NCBI GenBank assembly: GCA_041581135.1
Contig: JBFGCM010000049.1
Location: 1-27,658, forward strand
Direction of reading: 5' to 3'
DNA length: 27,658 nt
Source of the DNA: JBFGCM01 sp041581135
Lineage (GTDB): Bacteria > Actinomycetota > Acidimicrobiia > Spongiisociales > UBA5794
Part shown: positions 14,581 to 21,674 of the stretch, piece after piece
Numbering within the stretch: the first letter of the stretch is position 1
Layout: the number at the start of each line of letters is the position of its first letter
Translations under genes and position numbers: made by a program
The notes under the pieces: generated by a model
Databases searched by the model: none
Seen by the model: the letters and a program-made list of their open reading frames with translations, nothing else
What the model was told of the DNA's origin: nothing

Positions 14581-15012
14581 GTGGAGAAGACCGACCGCGA
14601 CATCGACGAGTTCCTCGCCTCTCTACCGGACGACCAGCGCGACGACATGGTCACCCTCGACAGCGTGATCGCCAAGGTGATGGCCGGCGAGACCCGCGTC
14701 CTCTACGAGGGCAGGTTCTGGGGTGGCTCGGACCAGGAGATCATCGGCTACGGCACCATGACCACCACACGCTCGGACAAGCGCACGGTGGAGTGGTTCC
14801 TCGTCGGCCTTGCGCTTCAGAAGCACTACATCAGCGTCTACGTCAGCGCCGTCGAAGACCGTGAGTACCTGTCCGAGAAGTACGGCAAGGACCTCGGCAA
14901 GGTGAAGGTGGGCAAATCCAGCATCAGCTTCAAGAGCATTGACGACATCGATCTCGACAAGCTGGCGGCGCTGGTGCAGCGCGCTCGCGACATCGCCGCA
15001 GAGCCCGCCTGA
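14581..15012 (+). CDS. DUF1801 family protein
   Basis: The 143-residue cytoplasmic protein matches the DUF1801 (YdhG-like) pattern. It has an N-terminal helical part (DIDEFLASLPDDQRDDMVTL), a central GRFWGGSDQEIIGYGTM strand region, then LALQKHYISVYVS and the C-terminal KVGKSSISFKSIDDIDLDKL. The fold is known from structures of iron-chaperone-like proteins such as Bacillus Fra, but most members have no proven function. GTG 14581 is the start, with a probable leaderless transcript. It lies 20 bases after the GIN-domain gene and 21 before the transporter gene, so all three could be one transcription unit with an internal promoter. Confidence 0.87.
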   Translation: MEKTDRDIDEFLASLPDDQRDDMVTLDSVIAKVMAGETRVLYEGRFWGGSDQEIIGYGTMTTTRSDKRTVEWFLVGLALQKHYISVYVSAVEDREYLSEKYGKDLGKVKVGKSSISFKSIDDIDLDKLAALVQRARDIAAEPA

Positions 15013-15033
15013 AGGTCCTCCACGGCGCACGCG

Positions 15034-16761
15034 TTGAGTCATGACCCCGCCCGCGTCGTGAGTCCCCGCGCCGAGCGGCTGAAACGACCCGCCCTCTTCG
15101 GGCTGGCGCTGCTGGTGGGGGGCATGGCCGCTCTGCTGGCACCGGCCGACTGGCCCGAGGGTCGTGGCACCGTGACGCTGCTCCACGAAGGGCTGGTCGT
15201 GCTGGAGTCTCGGATCGACGTCGGCGCCACCGTCCCGGTGGTCCTGAGCGCCGAGGACGGCGACTCGCGGTACAAGGTGGAATTGGGTGAGGGCGTGCCC
15301 ATCGACGCCCTGGTCGAGGTCTCCATCGCCGTCGAACGATCCGGGCAACCCGTCCGCCCGGATGTCGACGACATCGAGCTGACGGTGGATCTGCCGGATG
15401 GGCGATCCGAACTGATCCCGGTCATACGGTGGGATGGGGAGGCACAGCAGCTCCTGGCCAGTCGCCGCCCCACGCAGGACGCCGGCGTGGTCCTGGCGCT
15501 CCTCGGCGTGGTGATCGTTCTGTGGGTGACCGAGGCACTTCCGTTGTTCGTGACCTCACTGCTCATCCCGGTTGTGCTGGTGTTCACCGATGTGGCCGGC
15601 GCCACCGACGCCATGTCGCCGTTCTTCAACCCCATCATCGTGCTGTTCTTCGCCGGGTTTCTGATGGCCGAAGCCATGCGACGAACCGAGCTGGACCACT
15701 ACGTGTCGGTCTCGATCACCGCTGCGGCCGGCCGCTCGCCGATGACGTTGTTCACCGCCATGCTGGGGCTCACTGCCTTCCTTTCGATGTGGATGTCGAA
15801 CACCGCTGCCACGGCCGTTCTGGTCCCGATCGCGCTTGCCATCACCGAGCCGCTCCCAGGTGAGGGCTACCGCAAGGCATTGGTGCTGGGCATCGCCTAC
15901 GCCGCCACCATCGGTGGGGTCGGCAGCGCCATCGGCACACCCGCCAACCAGCTCGCGATCGAGCTGCTCGACGAGTTCGGCAACCGCAGCATCTCGTTCG
16001 TCGAGTGGTTCGGTTTCGGTCTCCCCATGGTCGTGGTCCTCCTTCCCGTGATCGGTCTGTACCTGTGGCGGCGAAGCCGGATCGGAGTGGAGGTCGGTGC
16101 GTTCCGGCAGGCGCAGCAGGTCGCCGAGGCGGAGCGTCTCAAGCTCGGTTCTCCGACTCGCTCACAGATCACCGTGCTGGCGGTGTTCGGCGTCGTCGCC
16201 GTGGGGTGGCTGACCGAGACTTTCCATGGAATCCATCCCGGGATGGTTGCGTTGGCGGGTGCCATCGTGCTCTTCGTGCTCGGCAAGCTGGTGCCCGACG
16301 ATCTCGGTCGGATCTCCTGGTCGTCGTTGCTGACGTTCGGGGGAGCGCTGACCCTGGGGTTGTTCCTGGTGGAGACAGGTACCTCGGGCTACGTGGCCAC
16401 CAGACTCACGGGCCTCGCCGGTGCCGCCGACATCGTCGCCGTGTTCGCAGTAGCGGCGATCGCACTGCTGTTGACGACCGTGGCCTCCAACACGGCGTCG
16501 GCGGCGATCCTCATTCCGATGGTCATTCCCCTCGCCGGTGTGGTCGGCATCGATGCCACCGTCTTGGTCGTCGTGGTGGCAATCGCCTCCTCGATCGACT
16601 TCGCTCTCGTGATCGGCACCCCGCCGACGATGATCGCGTACGCCACCCGCTTGTACCGCGCCGGCCAGATCTTCAGAACGGGCATCGTCTTGGACCTCAT
16701 CGGCCTGGTGTTGCTGGTGTTCGTCGTGACGCGCGTCTGGGAGTTGTTGGGATTGACGTGA
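15034..16761 (+). CDS. SLC13/DASS-family anion transporter with inserted extracytoplasmic domain
   Basis: The 575-residue membrane protein has the two hallmarks of divalent-anion/sodium symporters: SNT at 255-257 in SMWMSNTAATAVLVPIA and SNT at 485-487 in VASNTASAAILIPM, one in each inverted repeat. It should import dicarboxylates, citrate, sulfate or phosphate with sodium. Transmembrane segments run from about 150 to the end, plus one at 19-37. Between that first helix and the rest is a polar stretch of about 105 residues (41-147) full of beta patterns, not part of the usual transporter core and probably outside the cell. TTG 15034 gives the full first helix; GTG 15058 is an alternative. There is no strong ribosome site. 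Confidence 0.88.
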   Translation: MSHDPARVVSPRAERLKRPALFGLALLVGGMAALLAPADWPEGRGTVTLLHEGLVVLESRIDVGATVPVVLSAEDGDSRYKVELGEGVPIDALVEVSIAVERSGQPVRPDVDDIELTVDLPDGRSELIPVIRWDGEAQQLLASRRPTQDAGVVLALLGVVIVLWVTEALPLFVTSLLIPVVLVFTDVAGATDAMSPFFNPIIVLFFAGFLMAEAMRRTELDHYVSVSITAAAGRSPMTLFTAMLGLTAFLSMWMSNTAATAVLVPIALAITEPLPGEGYRKALVLGIAYAATIGGVGSAIGTPANQLAIELLDEFGNRSISFVEWFGFGLPMVVVLLPVIGLYLWRRSRIGVEVGAFRQAQQVAEAERLKLGSPTRSQITVLAVFGVVAVGWLTETFHGIHPGMVALAGAIVLFVLGKLVPDDLGRISWSSLLTFGGALTLGLFLVETGTSGYVATRLTGLAGAADIVAVFAVAAIALLLTTVASNTASAAILIPMVIPLAGVVGIDATVLVVVVAIASSIDFALVIGTPPTMIAYATRLYRAGQIFRTGIVLDLIGLVLLVFVVTRVWELLGLT

Positions 16762-16890
16762 CATCGGTCCCTGGTACGGCGAATGCCGCCCGTCATACGG
16801 TGGGGTTGAGGTGCGCGCGGGCGGGCTGCCGTTCCGTGTCGCACACCGAACATGACACCTGCTGATTCGCTTGGACTCGGTAGGTGAGAC

Positions 16891-16898
16891 AAGGAGGG
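16891..16898 (+). promoter_or_regulatory. Strong ribosome binding site (AAGGAGGG) deciding the 16904 start
   Basis: AAGGAGGG ends five bases before ATG 16904. It rules out the longer frame beginning at 16871. Confidence 0.75.
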
Positions 16899-16903
16899 TT
16901 CTC

Positions 16904-17374
16904 ATGCGACGCGCCGTCGTAGTAGCCGTACTCCTGACCCTGGTCGCCGGCATTCTGATCACCGCGGGTGTTGCCGTGGCCAGGGACGGTAGGACCGGGT
17001 TCGAGATCGATGTGTTCCCGGTGCTTGAGGCAGACATCCCCATCGACCAGGGATGGGTGCTCCAGGATCGGATGGAATCGCTCGAGGGTGAGGTATTGGG
17101 TTGGGATGGGGGCACATGTGTCAGCGTCGACCCCGACCCATTGGTCGCCGACAGGTACATGTGTGAGCTGGTCTTCCACTTTCCCCATGGCGACATAGTT
17201 GCTGCTGGAGCGTTCTCGATCCCGGAGTGGCTCGCTGGGGACACGGTCTTCGCCGTCACGGGCGGGAGCGGCGCCTTTCGATTCGTTCGAGGCGACGTAC
17301 AAGTGATTCCGACGCCAGACCTGAGCTCTTCCCGAGTGGTCTTCCGTGTGACCGGCAACCACGTGAGCTACTGA
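16904..17374 (+). CDS. Secreted allene-oxide-cyclase-barrel-like protein
   Basis: The 156-residue product has a signal peptide (RR head, hydrophobic core 4-25, cleavage probably after AVA at 26). The mature part of about 130 residues matches the general plan of allene oxide cyclase-like and dirigent-like barrels: a C(V)S…YMCELVFHFPHGDI strand pair with two cysteines, then AGDTVFAVTGGSGAFRFVRGDV, the typical 'VTGGTGxYxxARG' strand of that fold. Bacterial members are secreted with unknown roles. The AAGGAGGG site fixes the start. A GC-rich hairpin lies 17 bases past the stop. The SLC13 gene ends 142 bases upstream, so it is probably a separate unit. Confidence 0.8.
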   Translation: MRRAVVVAVLLTLVAGILITAGVAVARDGRTGFEIDVFPVLEADIPIDQGWVLQDRMESLEGEVLGWDGGTCVSVDPDPLVADRYMCELVFHFPHGDIVAAGAFSIPEWLAGDTVFAVTGGSGAFRFVRGDVQVIPTPDLSSSRVVFRVTGNHVSY

Positions 17375-17391
17375 TCGTCCAACCGTCGGTG

Positions 17392-17427
17392 GCCGGCGGC
17401 GTGGGGAGGCAGGGTCGCGCCGCCGGC
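17392..17427. terminator. Perfect 10-bp hairpin between convergent genes
   Basis: GCCGGCGGCG (17392-17401) and CGCCGCCGGC (17418-17427) pair fully around a 16-base loop. It lies between the stop at 17374 (+) and the stop at 17439 (-) and could end both transcripts. There is no T-run. Confidence 0.5.
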
Positions 17428-17438
17428 TCGAGCGCTTC

Positions 17439-17654
17439 CTACGCGGCGTGGAGCAACTCTGGTTGGTGGGCGTCGAATGCGGCCGACGAGTAGCTGACGC
17501 AGGTCGTGCCTGCGTAGGGGAGGAGCCCGTAGCGCCTCTCCACCTCTCGACAGGCCGCGGAGAACGCTGCCGACCACTGCCAGCTCTCGGCGGTGGCGCT
17601 GGCCGGGACCACCCGACCGTCTGGGAGTTTGAGATCAAATTGGAAGAGTCTCAT
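17439..17654 (-). CDS. Small protein of unknown function (71 residues)
   Basis: The predicted product begins MRLFQFDLKLPDGRVVPASA and has a central WQWSAAFSAACREVERRYG helix. No family is recognised. It looks soluble, with no signal peptide or membrane helix. I accept it because AGAGG lies eight bases before ATG 17654, its codon positions are GC-rich at the third base like those of neighbouring genes, and it ends at a bidirectional hairpin. The overlapping plus-strand frame (17448-18077) runs into the diguanylate cyclase gene and is rejected. It lies downstream of that gene on the same strand, 138 bases away. Confidence 0.55.
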   Translation of the reverse strand: MRLFQFDLKLPDGRVVPASATAESWQWSAAFSAACREVERRYGLLPYAGTTCVSYSSAAFDAHQPELLHAA

Positions 17655-17792
17655 TGTGCACCTCTTCCCTGTGAATCGGCATCCGACACACGACCACTGA
17701 GGGTGGTTTTCGGTGGCGCGACGCAACTAGTCATCTCGACGTCGCGAATGCTGCCGTGTCGGTCGGGAAACGAGCTGCCGGAGACGGTTGGC

Positions 17793-18878
17793 TCAGGCGG
17801 TCACGACGCGGTTGCGCCCCAACTCCTTGGCCTCGTACAGGCTGCGATCCGCCGCCGCGATCAAGTCGTCGATCGTCTGCATCTGGTCGGTGATGTTGGC
17901 GATACCGACGGAGACGGTGACGTTGCGGAACTCCCAATTGGCCCTCTCGATGGACTTGCGGAGCCGCTCACCGAGGAGTGCGGCACTGTCGGGAGCCGTG
18001 TTCACGTACACCATGGCGAACTCCTCGCCGCCGTACCGCGCTACGAAGTCGGATTCCCGGCTGTCGTGTTTCAGTAGCTGGGCCATCTCACAGAGGACCA
18101 TGTCGCCGGCGGGGTGTCCGAATTCGTCGTTGTACGGTTTGAAGTGATCCACGTCGAGCAGTGCCAGGGCGAGCGGGGCGCGATGGCGCTGAAATCGGTA
18201 GAACTCTTCTTCCAGTTTGGCGAGCAGGGCTCTCCGATTGCGCAGACCGGTGAGCGGATCGGTGATGCTCTGCTCGGCGATGAGTGCAAGGTTCTCCTCG
18301 AGCCGCCGTTGGTAGTCGAGTAGTTGCTCCTCGTACCGTTCCTGTTCTTGGGCCCGTCGTTCCAGTTCCTGTACGGCAGAGCGAAGCTCGAAGTGCGTCG
18401 CCACTTGGCGCGCCAGCGCTTGGAGGGCGCGCTGCTGCTGGACGGTGAGGTGGCGCGCTTCGCGATCGATGACGCACAGCGTGCCGAGGCCATGCCCCTT
18501 CGAAGTGGTCAGCGGCGCTCCTGCGTACAGTCGGATGGCCGGGTCTGAGACGACCAGCGGGTTGGAGGCGAACCGTTCGTCCTTGGTGGCGTCGGGAACC
18601 ACGAGGAGCTGGGTGGGTTCGAGGATGGCATGGGCGCAGAACGCCAGGTCTCGAGGGGTCTCGGTCGCGTCGATGCCGACGGTGGCCTTGAACCACTGGC
18701 GGTCGGCGTCGACCAGGCTGATCAACGCGATCGGCGTCTCGCAGATTTGAGCCGCCAGTAACGCGATGTCGTCGTACGCCTGTTCCGGCAGCGAGTCCAG
18801 GATGGCGAGCTGATGCAGCTCTTCCAGCCGAGCCGCTTCGTTGTCTGGGATGGGAACAGAAGCCATAGGGAATGTCAC
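17793..18878 (-). CDS. GAF-GGDEF diguanylate cyclase
   Basis: The 361-residue cytoplasmic protein should make cyclic di-GMP from two GTP. An N-terminal GAF domain (about 24-165) contains LDSLPEQAYDDIALLAAQIC and APLTTSKGHGLGTLCVIDRE, typical of GAF sensors joined to GGDEF. A coiled coil (about 165-200) links it to the GGDEF domain (205-361). The active-site motif is GGEEF at 283-287, preceded five residues earlier by RESD (274-277), an intact product-inhibition site. The enzyme should therefore be active and feedback-controlled. GTG 18878 and ATG 18866 are both possible starts; neither has a ribosome site. It has no membrane helix, and its GAF ligand is unknown. Confidence 0.93.
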   Translation of the reverse strand: MTFPMASVPIPDNEAARLEELHQLAILDSLPEQAYDDIALLAAQICETPIALISLVDADRQWFKATVGIDATETPRDLAFCAHAILEPTQLLVVPDATKDERFASNPLVVSDPAIRLYAGAPLTTSKGHGLGTLCVIDREARHLTVQQQRALQALARQVATHFELRSAVQELERRAQEQERYEEQLLDYQRRLEENLALIAEQSITDPLTGLRNRRALLAKLEEEFYRFQRHRAPLALALLDVDHFKPYNDEFGHPAGDMVLCEMAQLLKHDSRESDFVARYGGEEFAMVYVNTAPDSAALLGERLRKSIERANWEFRNVTVSVGIANITDQMQTIDDLIAAADRSLYEAKELGRNRVVTA

Positions 18879-19012
18879 ATGATCTACTCACACGTCTATC
18901 GGCGAGCTGGGGCCGGTGTTGAGCGATCTTGCTGTCGGTACGGAGCCGAACGGTGGCTACTGTCCGCGTTCGGAGCAGCTTCAATCAGTGTCGATCGGGA
19001 ACGGGACGCGAG

Positions 19013-19044
19013 AGGGCGGCGCCGAGGGGAGCCGGCGCCGCCCT
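19013..19044. terminator. GC-rich 11-bp hairpin
   Basis: AGGGCGGCGCC (19013-19023) and GGCGCCGCCCT (19034-19044) pair perfectly with a ten-base loop. It lies beyond the stop at 19077 of the minus-strand membrane-protein gene, in tandem with the hairpin at 19051-19072, and before the start of the diguanylate cyclase gene. Confidence 0.6.
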
Positions 19045-19050
19045 TGAGGT

Positions 19051-19072
19051 CAGCCGACGAGGGAGTCGGCTG
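19051..19072 (-). terminator. 8-bp hairpin directly after the four-helix membrane protein gene
   Basis: CAGCCGAC (19051-19058) and GTCGGCTG (19065-19072) form a perfect stem with a six-base loop, five bases beyond the stop at 19077 on the minus strand. With the next hairpin it forms a tandem terminator. Confidence 0.55.
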
Positions 19073-19076
19073 GAGT

Positions 19077-19577
19077 TCAGACCGCGATGTCCAGCGGTGA
19101 CTCCTTTGTCGTATCCACGATGGTGCGTTCCCGCTCGAACACGATCGGTGTGCCGAAGCCGAGGGCCAAGAGTCCGGCGCCGAGCAGCGTGTAGAGCACG
19201 CCGCTGGGACGGCCGGCCCCCAGCACATTGTCGAATGACGACGGCTGGAACGCCATCACGAGGCCGAAGGCCAACGCCACGCCACCGAGCACTCGATAGA
19301 AGATGCGCGGTGCCGGGGTCTGCGCTCCGGCGAAGACCATCACCAGGCCGATGATCACCTCGATCGACGCCATCAGCAGCGTCCGGGTCCACCAGCCGAC
19401 CGGCACTGCCGGATCGATGGGGGAGTCGATTCCCACGGTGAGCAGCCGCGTGAGCGCGATGCCGCCGAGGGCGATGAAGAAGACGCCAGCGGCGAGGATC
19501 GCGATCTGGGTTGGGCTCCAGACGAACCTCACCACCCGCTCGCTGTCCTTGTCCAATGGGCGCAAGTTCCGCGTCAT
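19077..19577 (-). CDS. Four-helix membrane protein, DUF4383-like layout
   Basis: The 166-residue product has four predicted membrane helices at about 23-44, 66-85, 95-111 and 124-145, with a charged N-terminus and a polar C-terminal tail of about 20 residues. The layout resembles small actinobacterial DUF4383 proteins, but I cannot confirm the family by motif. Function is unknown. ATG 19577 is the start: GAGGAA lies nine bases upstream, and the ATGA overlap with the small gene ahead of it indicates coupled translation. Because the operon diverges from a marR gene over an operator-like gap, it is a likely MarR target. Confidence 0.8.
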   Translation of the reverse strand: MTRNLRPLDKDSERVVRFVWSPTQIAILAAGVFFIALGGIALTRLLTVGIDSPIDPAVPVGWWTRTLLMASIEVIIGLVMVFAGAQTPAPRIFYRVLGGVALAFGLVMAFQPSSFDNVLGAGRPSGVLYTLLGAGLLALGFGTPIVFERERTIVDTTKESPLDIAV

Positions 19578-19705
19578 CCGGCCTGGTTCCTCGTTCCGTC
19601 GGTGTCGGAGCCGCGGCGGCGGCCCTTCATCCACGCAAACGCTCCGGCGAGACCGGCGAGCATTGAGCCGGCGATCACGCGTGCGCTGCGGTTCTTCTTC
19701 GTCAT
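19574..19705 (-). CDS. Small single-helix membrane protein (43 residues)
   Basis: This short gene reads MTKKNRSARVIAGSMLAGLA followed by GAFAWMKGRRRGSDTDGTRN and three more residues. It has a basic head, one hydrophobic Gly/Ala helix (about 10-25) and a basic, polar tail. I accept it because AAGGGA lies seven bases before ATG 19705, a second GAGGA touches the ATG, and its TGA overlaps the ATG of the next gene as ATGA. It is the first gene after the MarR-type operator region. The function is unknown; it could be a small partner of the four-helix protein. Confidence 0.65.
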   Translation of the reverse strand: MTKKNRSARVIAGSMLAGLAGAFAWMKGRRRGSDTDGTRNQAG

Positions 19706-19732
19706 TCCTCCATCCCTTCGAGACTGGGGTGT

Positions 19733-19762
19733 TTACTTGCTCCAAAGTTACTTGATCTAAAG
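19733..19762. repeat. Tandem 15-bp direct repeat, probable MarR operator
   Basis: TTACTTGCTCCAAAG (19733-19747) is followed at once by TTACTTGATCTAAAG (19748-19762), 13 of 15 bases identical. It lies in the AT-rich gap between the marR gene and its divergent operon. Tandem copies next to a MarR gene suggest cooperative binding and autoregulation. Confidence 0.6.
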
Positions 19763-19776
19763 CTAGAATGCAAGTA
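19749..19776. promoter_or_regulatory. Inverted pair TACTTG / CAAGTA in the MarR divergent promoter
   Basis: TACTTG (19749-19754), shared with the second direct repeat, is mirrored by CAAGTA at 19771-19776 with 16 bases between. An inverted pair is what a MarR dimer usually binds. Promoters for both directions should lie here, since this is the only AT-rich stretch in the region. Confidence 0.5.
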
Positions 19777-19803
19777 TCTTTTGGGTGAGCTACATTGCAT
19801 CGG

Positions 19804-20313
19804 ATGGGAGATGTCGTGCGACAAGTGGTTTCCGACTGGAAGCGACAACGGCCGGATCTCGACACGAGGTCGGTAGAGGTGGTGGGCCGGATTCTGCGTG
19901 CGGCTCAGCTCATCCAGACCCGTCTCGACCAGGTGGCGGCCACCCACGGCTTGAGCCACAAGGGAGATCTCGACGTACTCACCGCCCTCCGCCGGCGGGG
20001 GGCCGAACAGGAAGCGACCCCCTCCGAGTTGGCGCGGTTGGTGCAGCTCACATCGGGGGGCATGACGAATCGACTCGACCGTCTGGAGAAGCGGGGGCTG
20101 ATCGAACGTCACCCCGACCCGCACGACCGACGCGGTGTGGCGGTCGTCCTGACGGCCGAGGGTATGGCGTTGGCAGATCGCGCCTTTGGCGCCATCTTGG
20201 ACGAGCAGGAGGATCAGCTCCACGACTTGTCCGCGCGCGACCTCACCTCGCTGGCGCGCCAGCTCGAGAAGTTGCTGGTGTCCCTCGGCGATGTCGCCCC
20301 GATCGAGGGCTAG
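19804..20313 (+). CDS. MarR-family transcriptional regulator
   Basis: The 169-residue protein has the MarR winged-helix plan: a long N-terminal dimer helix (24-47), the helix-turn-helix TPSELARLVQLTSGGMTNRL (72-91), the wing GLIERHPDPHDRRGVAVVLT (98-117) and a C-terminal dimer helix. The DxRxxxVxLT-type wing is fully kept (DPHDRRGVAVVLTAEG). It probably represses itself and the divergent membrane-protein operon and is released by a small ligand or oxidant; it has no cysteine to act as a redox switch. ATG 19804 is used here; GTG 19816 with GGGAG five bases upstream is a good alternative. The VanZ-like gene follows after nine bases, so the two are probably co-transcribed. Confidence 0.92.
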   Translation: MGDVVRQVVSDWKRQRPDLDTRSVEVVGRILRAAQLIQTRLDQVAATHGLSHKGDLDVLTALRRRGAEQEATPSELARLVQLTSGGMTNRLDRLEKRGLIERHPDPHDRRGVAVVLTAEGMALADRAFGAILDEQEDQLHDLSARDLTSLARQLEKLLVSLGDVAPIEG

Positions 20314-20322
20314 GTCCGACAC

Positions 20323-21048
20323 GTGATCCGAACCCTGTCGGGTTGGTGGTACAACGCTGAACAGCAACTGGAGCTCATGTGGGATGAGCCCCTCAGTTTC
20401 GGGTTGCTCCTCGCCGGTCTGGCGTTCGCGGCCTGGGCCCTGAGCCGCCGGCCCAGGCAGCCGCTGCGTGCGATGGCGATGGTGGGCACCTCGGTGTGGT
20501 TGGTGGCCGCGTTGGCGATGACCATCTACCCGCTCGACTACCTCGAAGCCCCCAGCCGAGATCGGTTTCGGTTGCAGAGCATCATTCCCTTTACCGGGCT
20601 GGTGGATGGCCTCGTGAATTCCGGCGGCTTCCTCATGACTCCGGAGCAGTACGAGGAGGCGCGGCATCGAGTGGCTGAGGAGTTCGACATTCCCCTCGAG
20701 GAGGTCGTGCTGGACCGGTATGTGCGCGGTTCCGGGGTGATGCCGGTGCTGAAGGACCCGATCGGCAACGTGGTGCTGTTCCTGCCGCTGGGGTTGTGTG
20801 CGCCGCTCGTATGGCCGGGCCTTCGCCGTGGGTGGAGGATCTTCGTCCTCGGCGCCGGGTTCAGCGCCGGTATCGAGCTGTCCCAGGCGCTGTTCGGCCT
20901 CGGCAGTCTCGGCACCATCGACGACGTCATCGCCAACGCCACCGGCGCCCTGCTGGGTTTCCTCGCCGGGCGTGCCATGGTTTCGGCACTCGTGCGCCCC
21001 CGGGGCACGCGGTTCGGTCGCCTGCCGGGCCCGACAGCGGCGGGCTGA
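20323..21048 (+). CDS. VanZ-like membrane protein
   Basis: The 241-residue protein has helices near 24-40 and 51-69, a hydrophilic middle part (70-140), and a C-terminal VanZ-like section: GNVVLFLPLGLCAPLVWPG, then FSAGIELSQALFGLGSLGTIDDVIANATGALLGFLAGR split over two helices. The IELxQ and DxDDVxxNxxGxxxG patterns are the best marks of this family. VanZ gives low-level teicoplanin resistance in enterococci, but VanZ-like proteins are widespread and most have no resistance role. GTG 20323 starts nine bases after marR ends, which suggests joint control. A membrane or envelope role is likely; resistance is only a guess. Confidence 0.85.
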   Translation: MIRTLSGWWYNAEQQLELMWDEPLSFGLLLAGLAFAAWALSRRPRQPLRAMAMVGTSVWLVAALAMTIYPLDYLEAPSRDRFRLQSIIPFTGLVDGLVNSGGFLMTPEQYEEARHRVAEEFDIPLEEVVLDRYVRGSGVMPVLKDPIGNVVLFLPLGLCAPLVWPGLRRGWRIFVLGAGFSAGIELSQALFGLGSLGTIDDVIANATGALLGFLAGRAMVSALVRPRGTRFGRLPGPTAAG

Positions 21049-21196
21049 CGCATCCCAGGGCCGGGCGAGAGGCCACGGAACGAGAAGAGGCGGCTGACCT
21101 GGGGTTTTGTGGTCGAGACTGCCTATGGACAAACGATCGTCGCAGCCTCATACTGCGCGCCACTCGTCACCATGAGGGTGGCGGAAAGGAGAGATT

Positions 21197-21517
21197 GTGG
21201 ATCCACGTCGGGTCCTTCGAAATCCCGTCATCGTGCTCAGCGCGCTCGCCGCGCTGCTCTTGATCTTGCCGTTTCTGTTCCCTCGGCTGGGCGTCGGCTC
21301 GCTGGGCTTCGTGTTGGTGGCCACCATCATGGGCTTCGTGCTCTGGGGCACCTTCGAGGCTGCGCTACGCGCCGACTCACAATGGTCGGCGATCGATCAG
21401 AACAAGCTCGTGTGGGTGCTCGTGCAGATGTTCATTCCCCTCATCGGCACTCTGGTCTACGCTTCGGCCGTCCGCCCGAGGCTGATGGACGTCGCGACTG
21501 TCGAATCCATGGTGTAG
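21197..21517 (+). CDS. Two-helix PLDc_N-like membrane protein
   Basis: The 106-residue product has helices at about 12-28 and 35-52 and a third hydrophobic stretch at 70-90. AIDQNKLVWVLVQMFIPLIG followed by TLVYASAVRP is the pattern of PLDc_N, the membrane-anchoring domain found at the N-terminus of cardiolipin synthases and, as here, alone in many actinobacteria. On its own it has no known activity. GTG 21197 is preceded by AAGGAGAG. It is the second PLDc_N-like segment in the window; the other is at the end of the beta-helix lipoprotein at 5472. A strong terminator hairpin follows 22 bases after its stop. Confidence 0.82.
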   Translation: MDPRRVLRNPVIVLSALAALLLILPFLFPRLGVGSLGFVLVATIMGFVLWGTFEAALRADSQWSAIDQNKLVWVLVQMFIPLIGTLVYASAVRPRLMDVATVESMV

Positions 21518-21539
21518 CCAAGACCCGTCATCCGCCCAC

Positions 21540-21565
21540 GCGGCCGGCCCGAACGGGCCGGCCGC
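21540..21565 (+). terminator. Perfect 11-bp GC hairpin terminator
   Basis: GCGGCCGGCCC (21540-21550), loop GAAC, GGGCCGGCCGC (21555-21565). It lies 22 bases after the PLDc_N-like gene and separates it from the ABC exporter operon. TTCG follows, with no T-run. Confidence 0.7.
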
Positions 21566-21639
21566 TTCGCGTGCCGAACCCCGACCGTCCGCGCTCGTAC
21601 GGCGGCCGGCACTGCCTCACGCTGTGCCGACGCGGCGTA

Positions 21640-21645
21640 TAGGGT
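21640..21645 (+). promoter_or_regulatory. Candidate -10 box (TAGGGT) of the ABC exporter operon
   Basis: TAGGGT would start RNA near 21652, leaving a short leader with GGGAG (21666-21670) ahead of TTG 21675. It is just after the upstream terminator, a sensible promoter position. Confidence 0.4.
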
Positions 21646-21674
21646 TCGCGGCCGGCCTCGGAGTAGGGAGCACG

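Noticed and set aside
17448..18077. 209-codon plus-strand frame near the GGDEF gene
   Set aside because: It runs antisense into the GGDEF catalytic domain and has no motif; the minus-strand small gene is better supported.
20323..21048. Glycopeptide resistance from the VanZ-like gene
   Set aside because: No vanHAX or vanRS genes accompany it, and VanZ-like proteins are widespread without a resistance role.
19702..21132. 476-codon minus-strand open frame opposite marR and the VanZ-like gene
   Set aside because: The plus strand carries clear MarR and VanZ motifs; the minus frame is low-complexity and His/Arg/Gln-rich.
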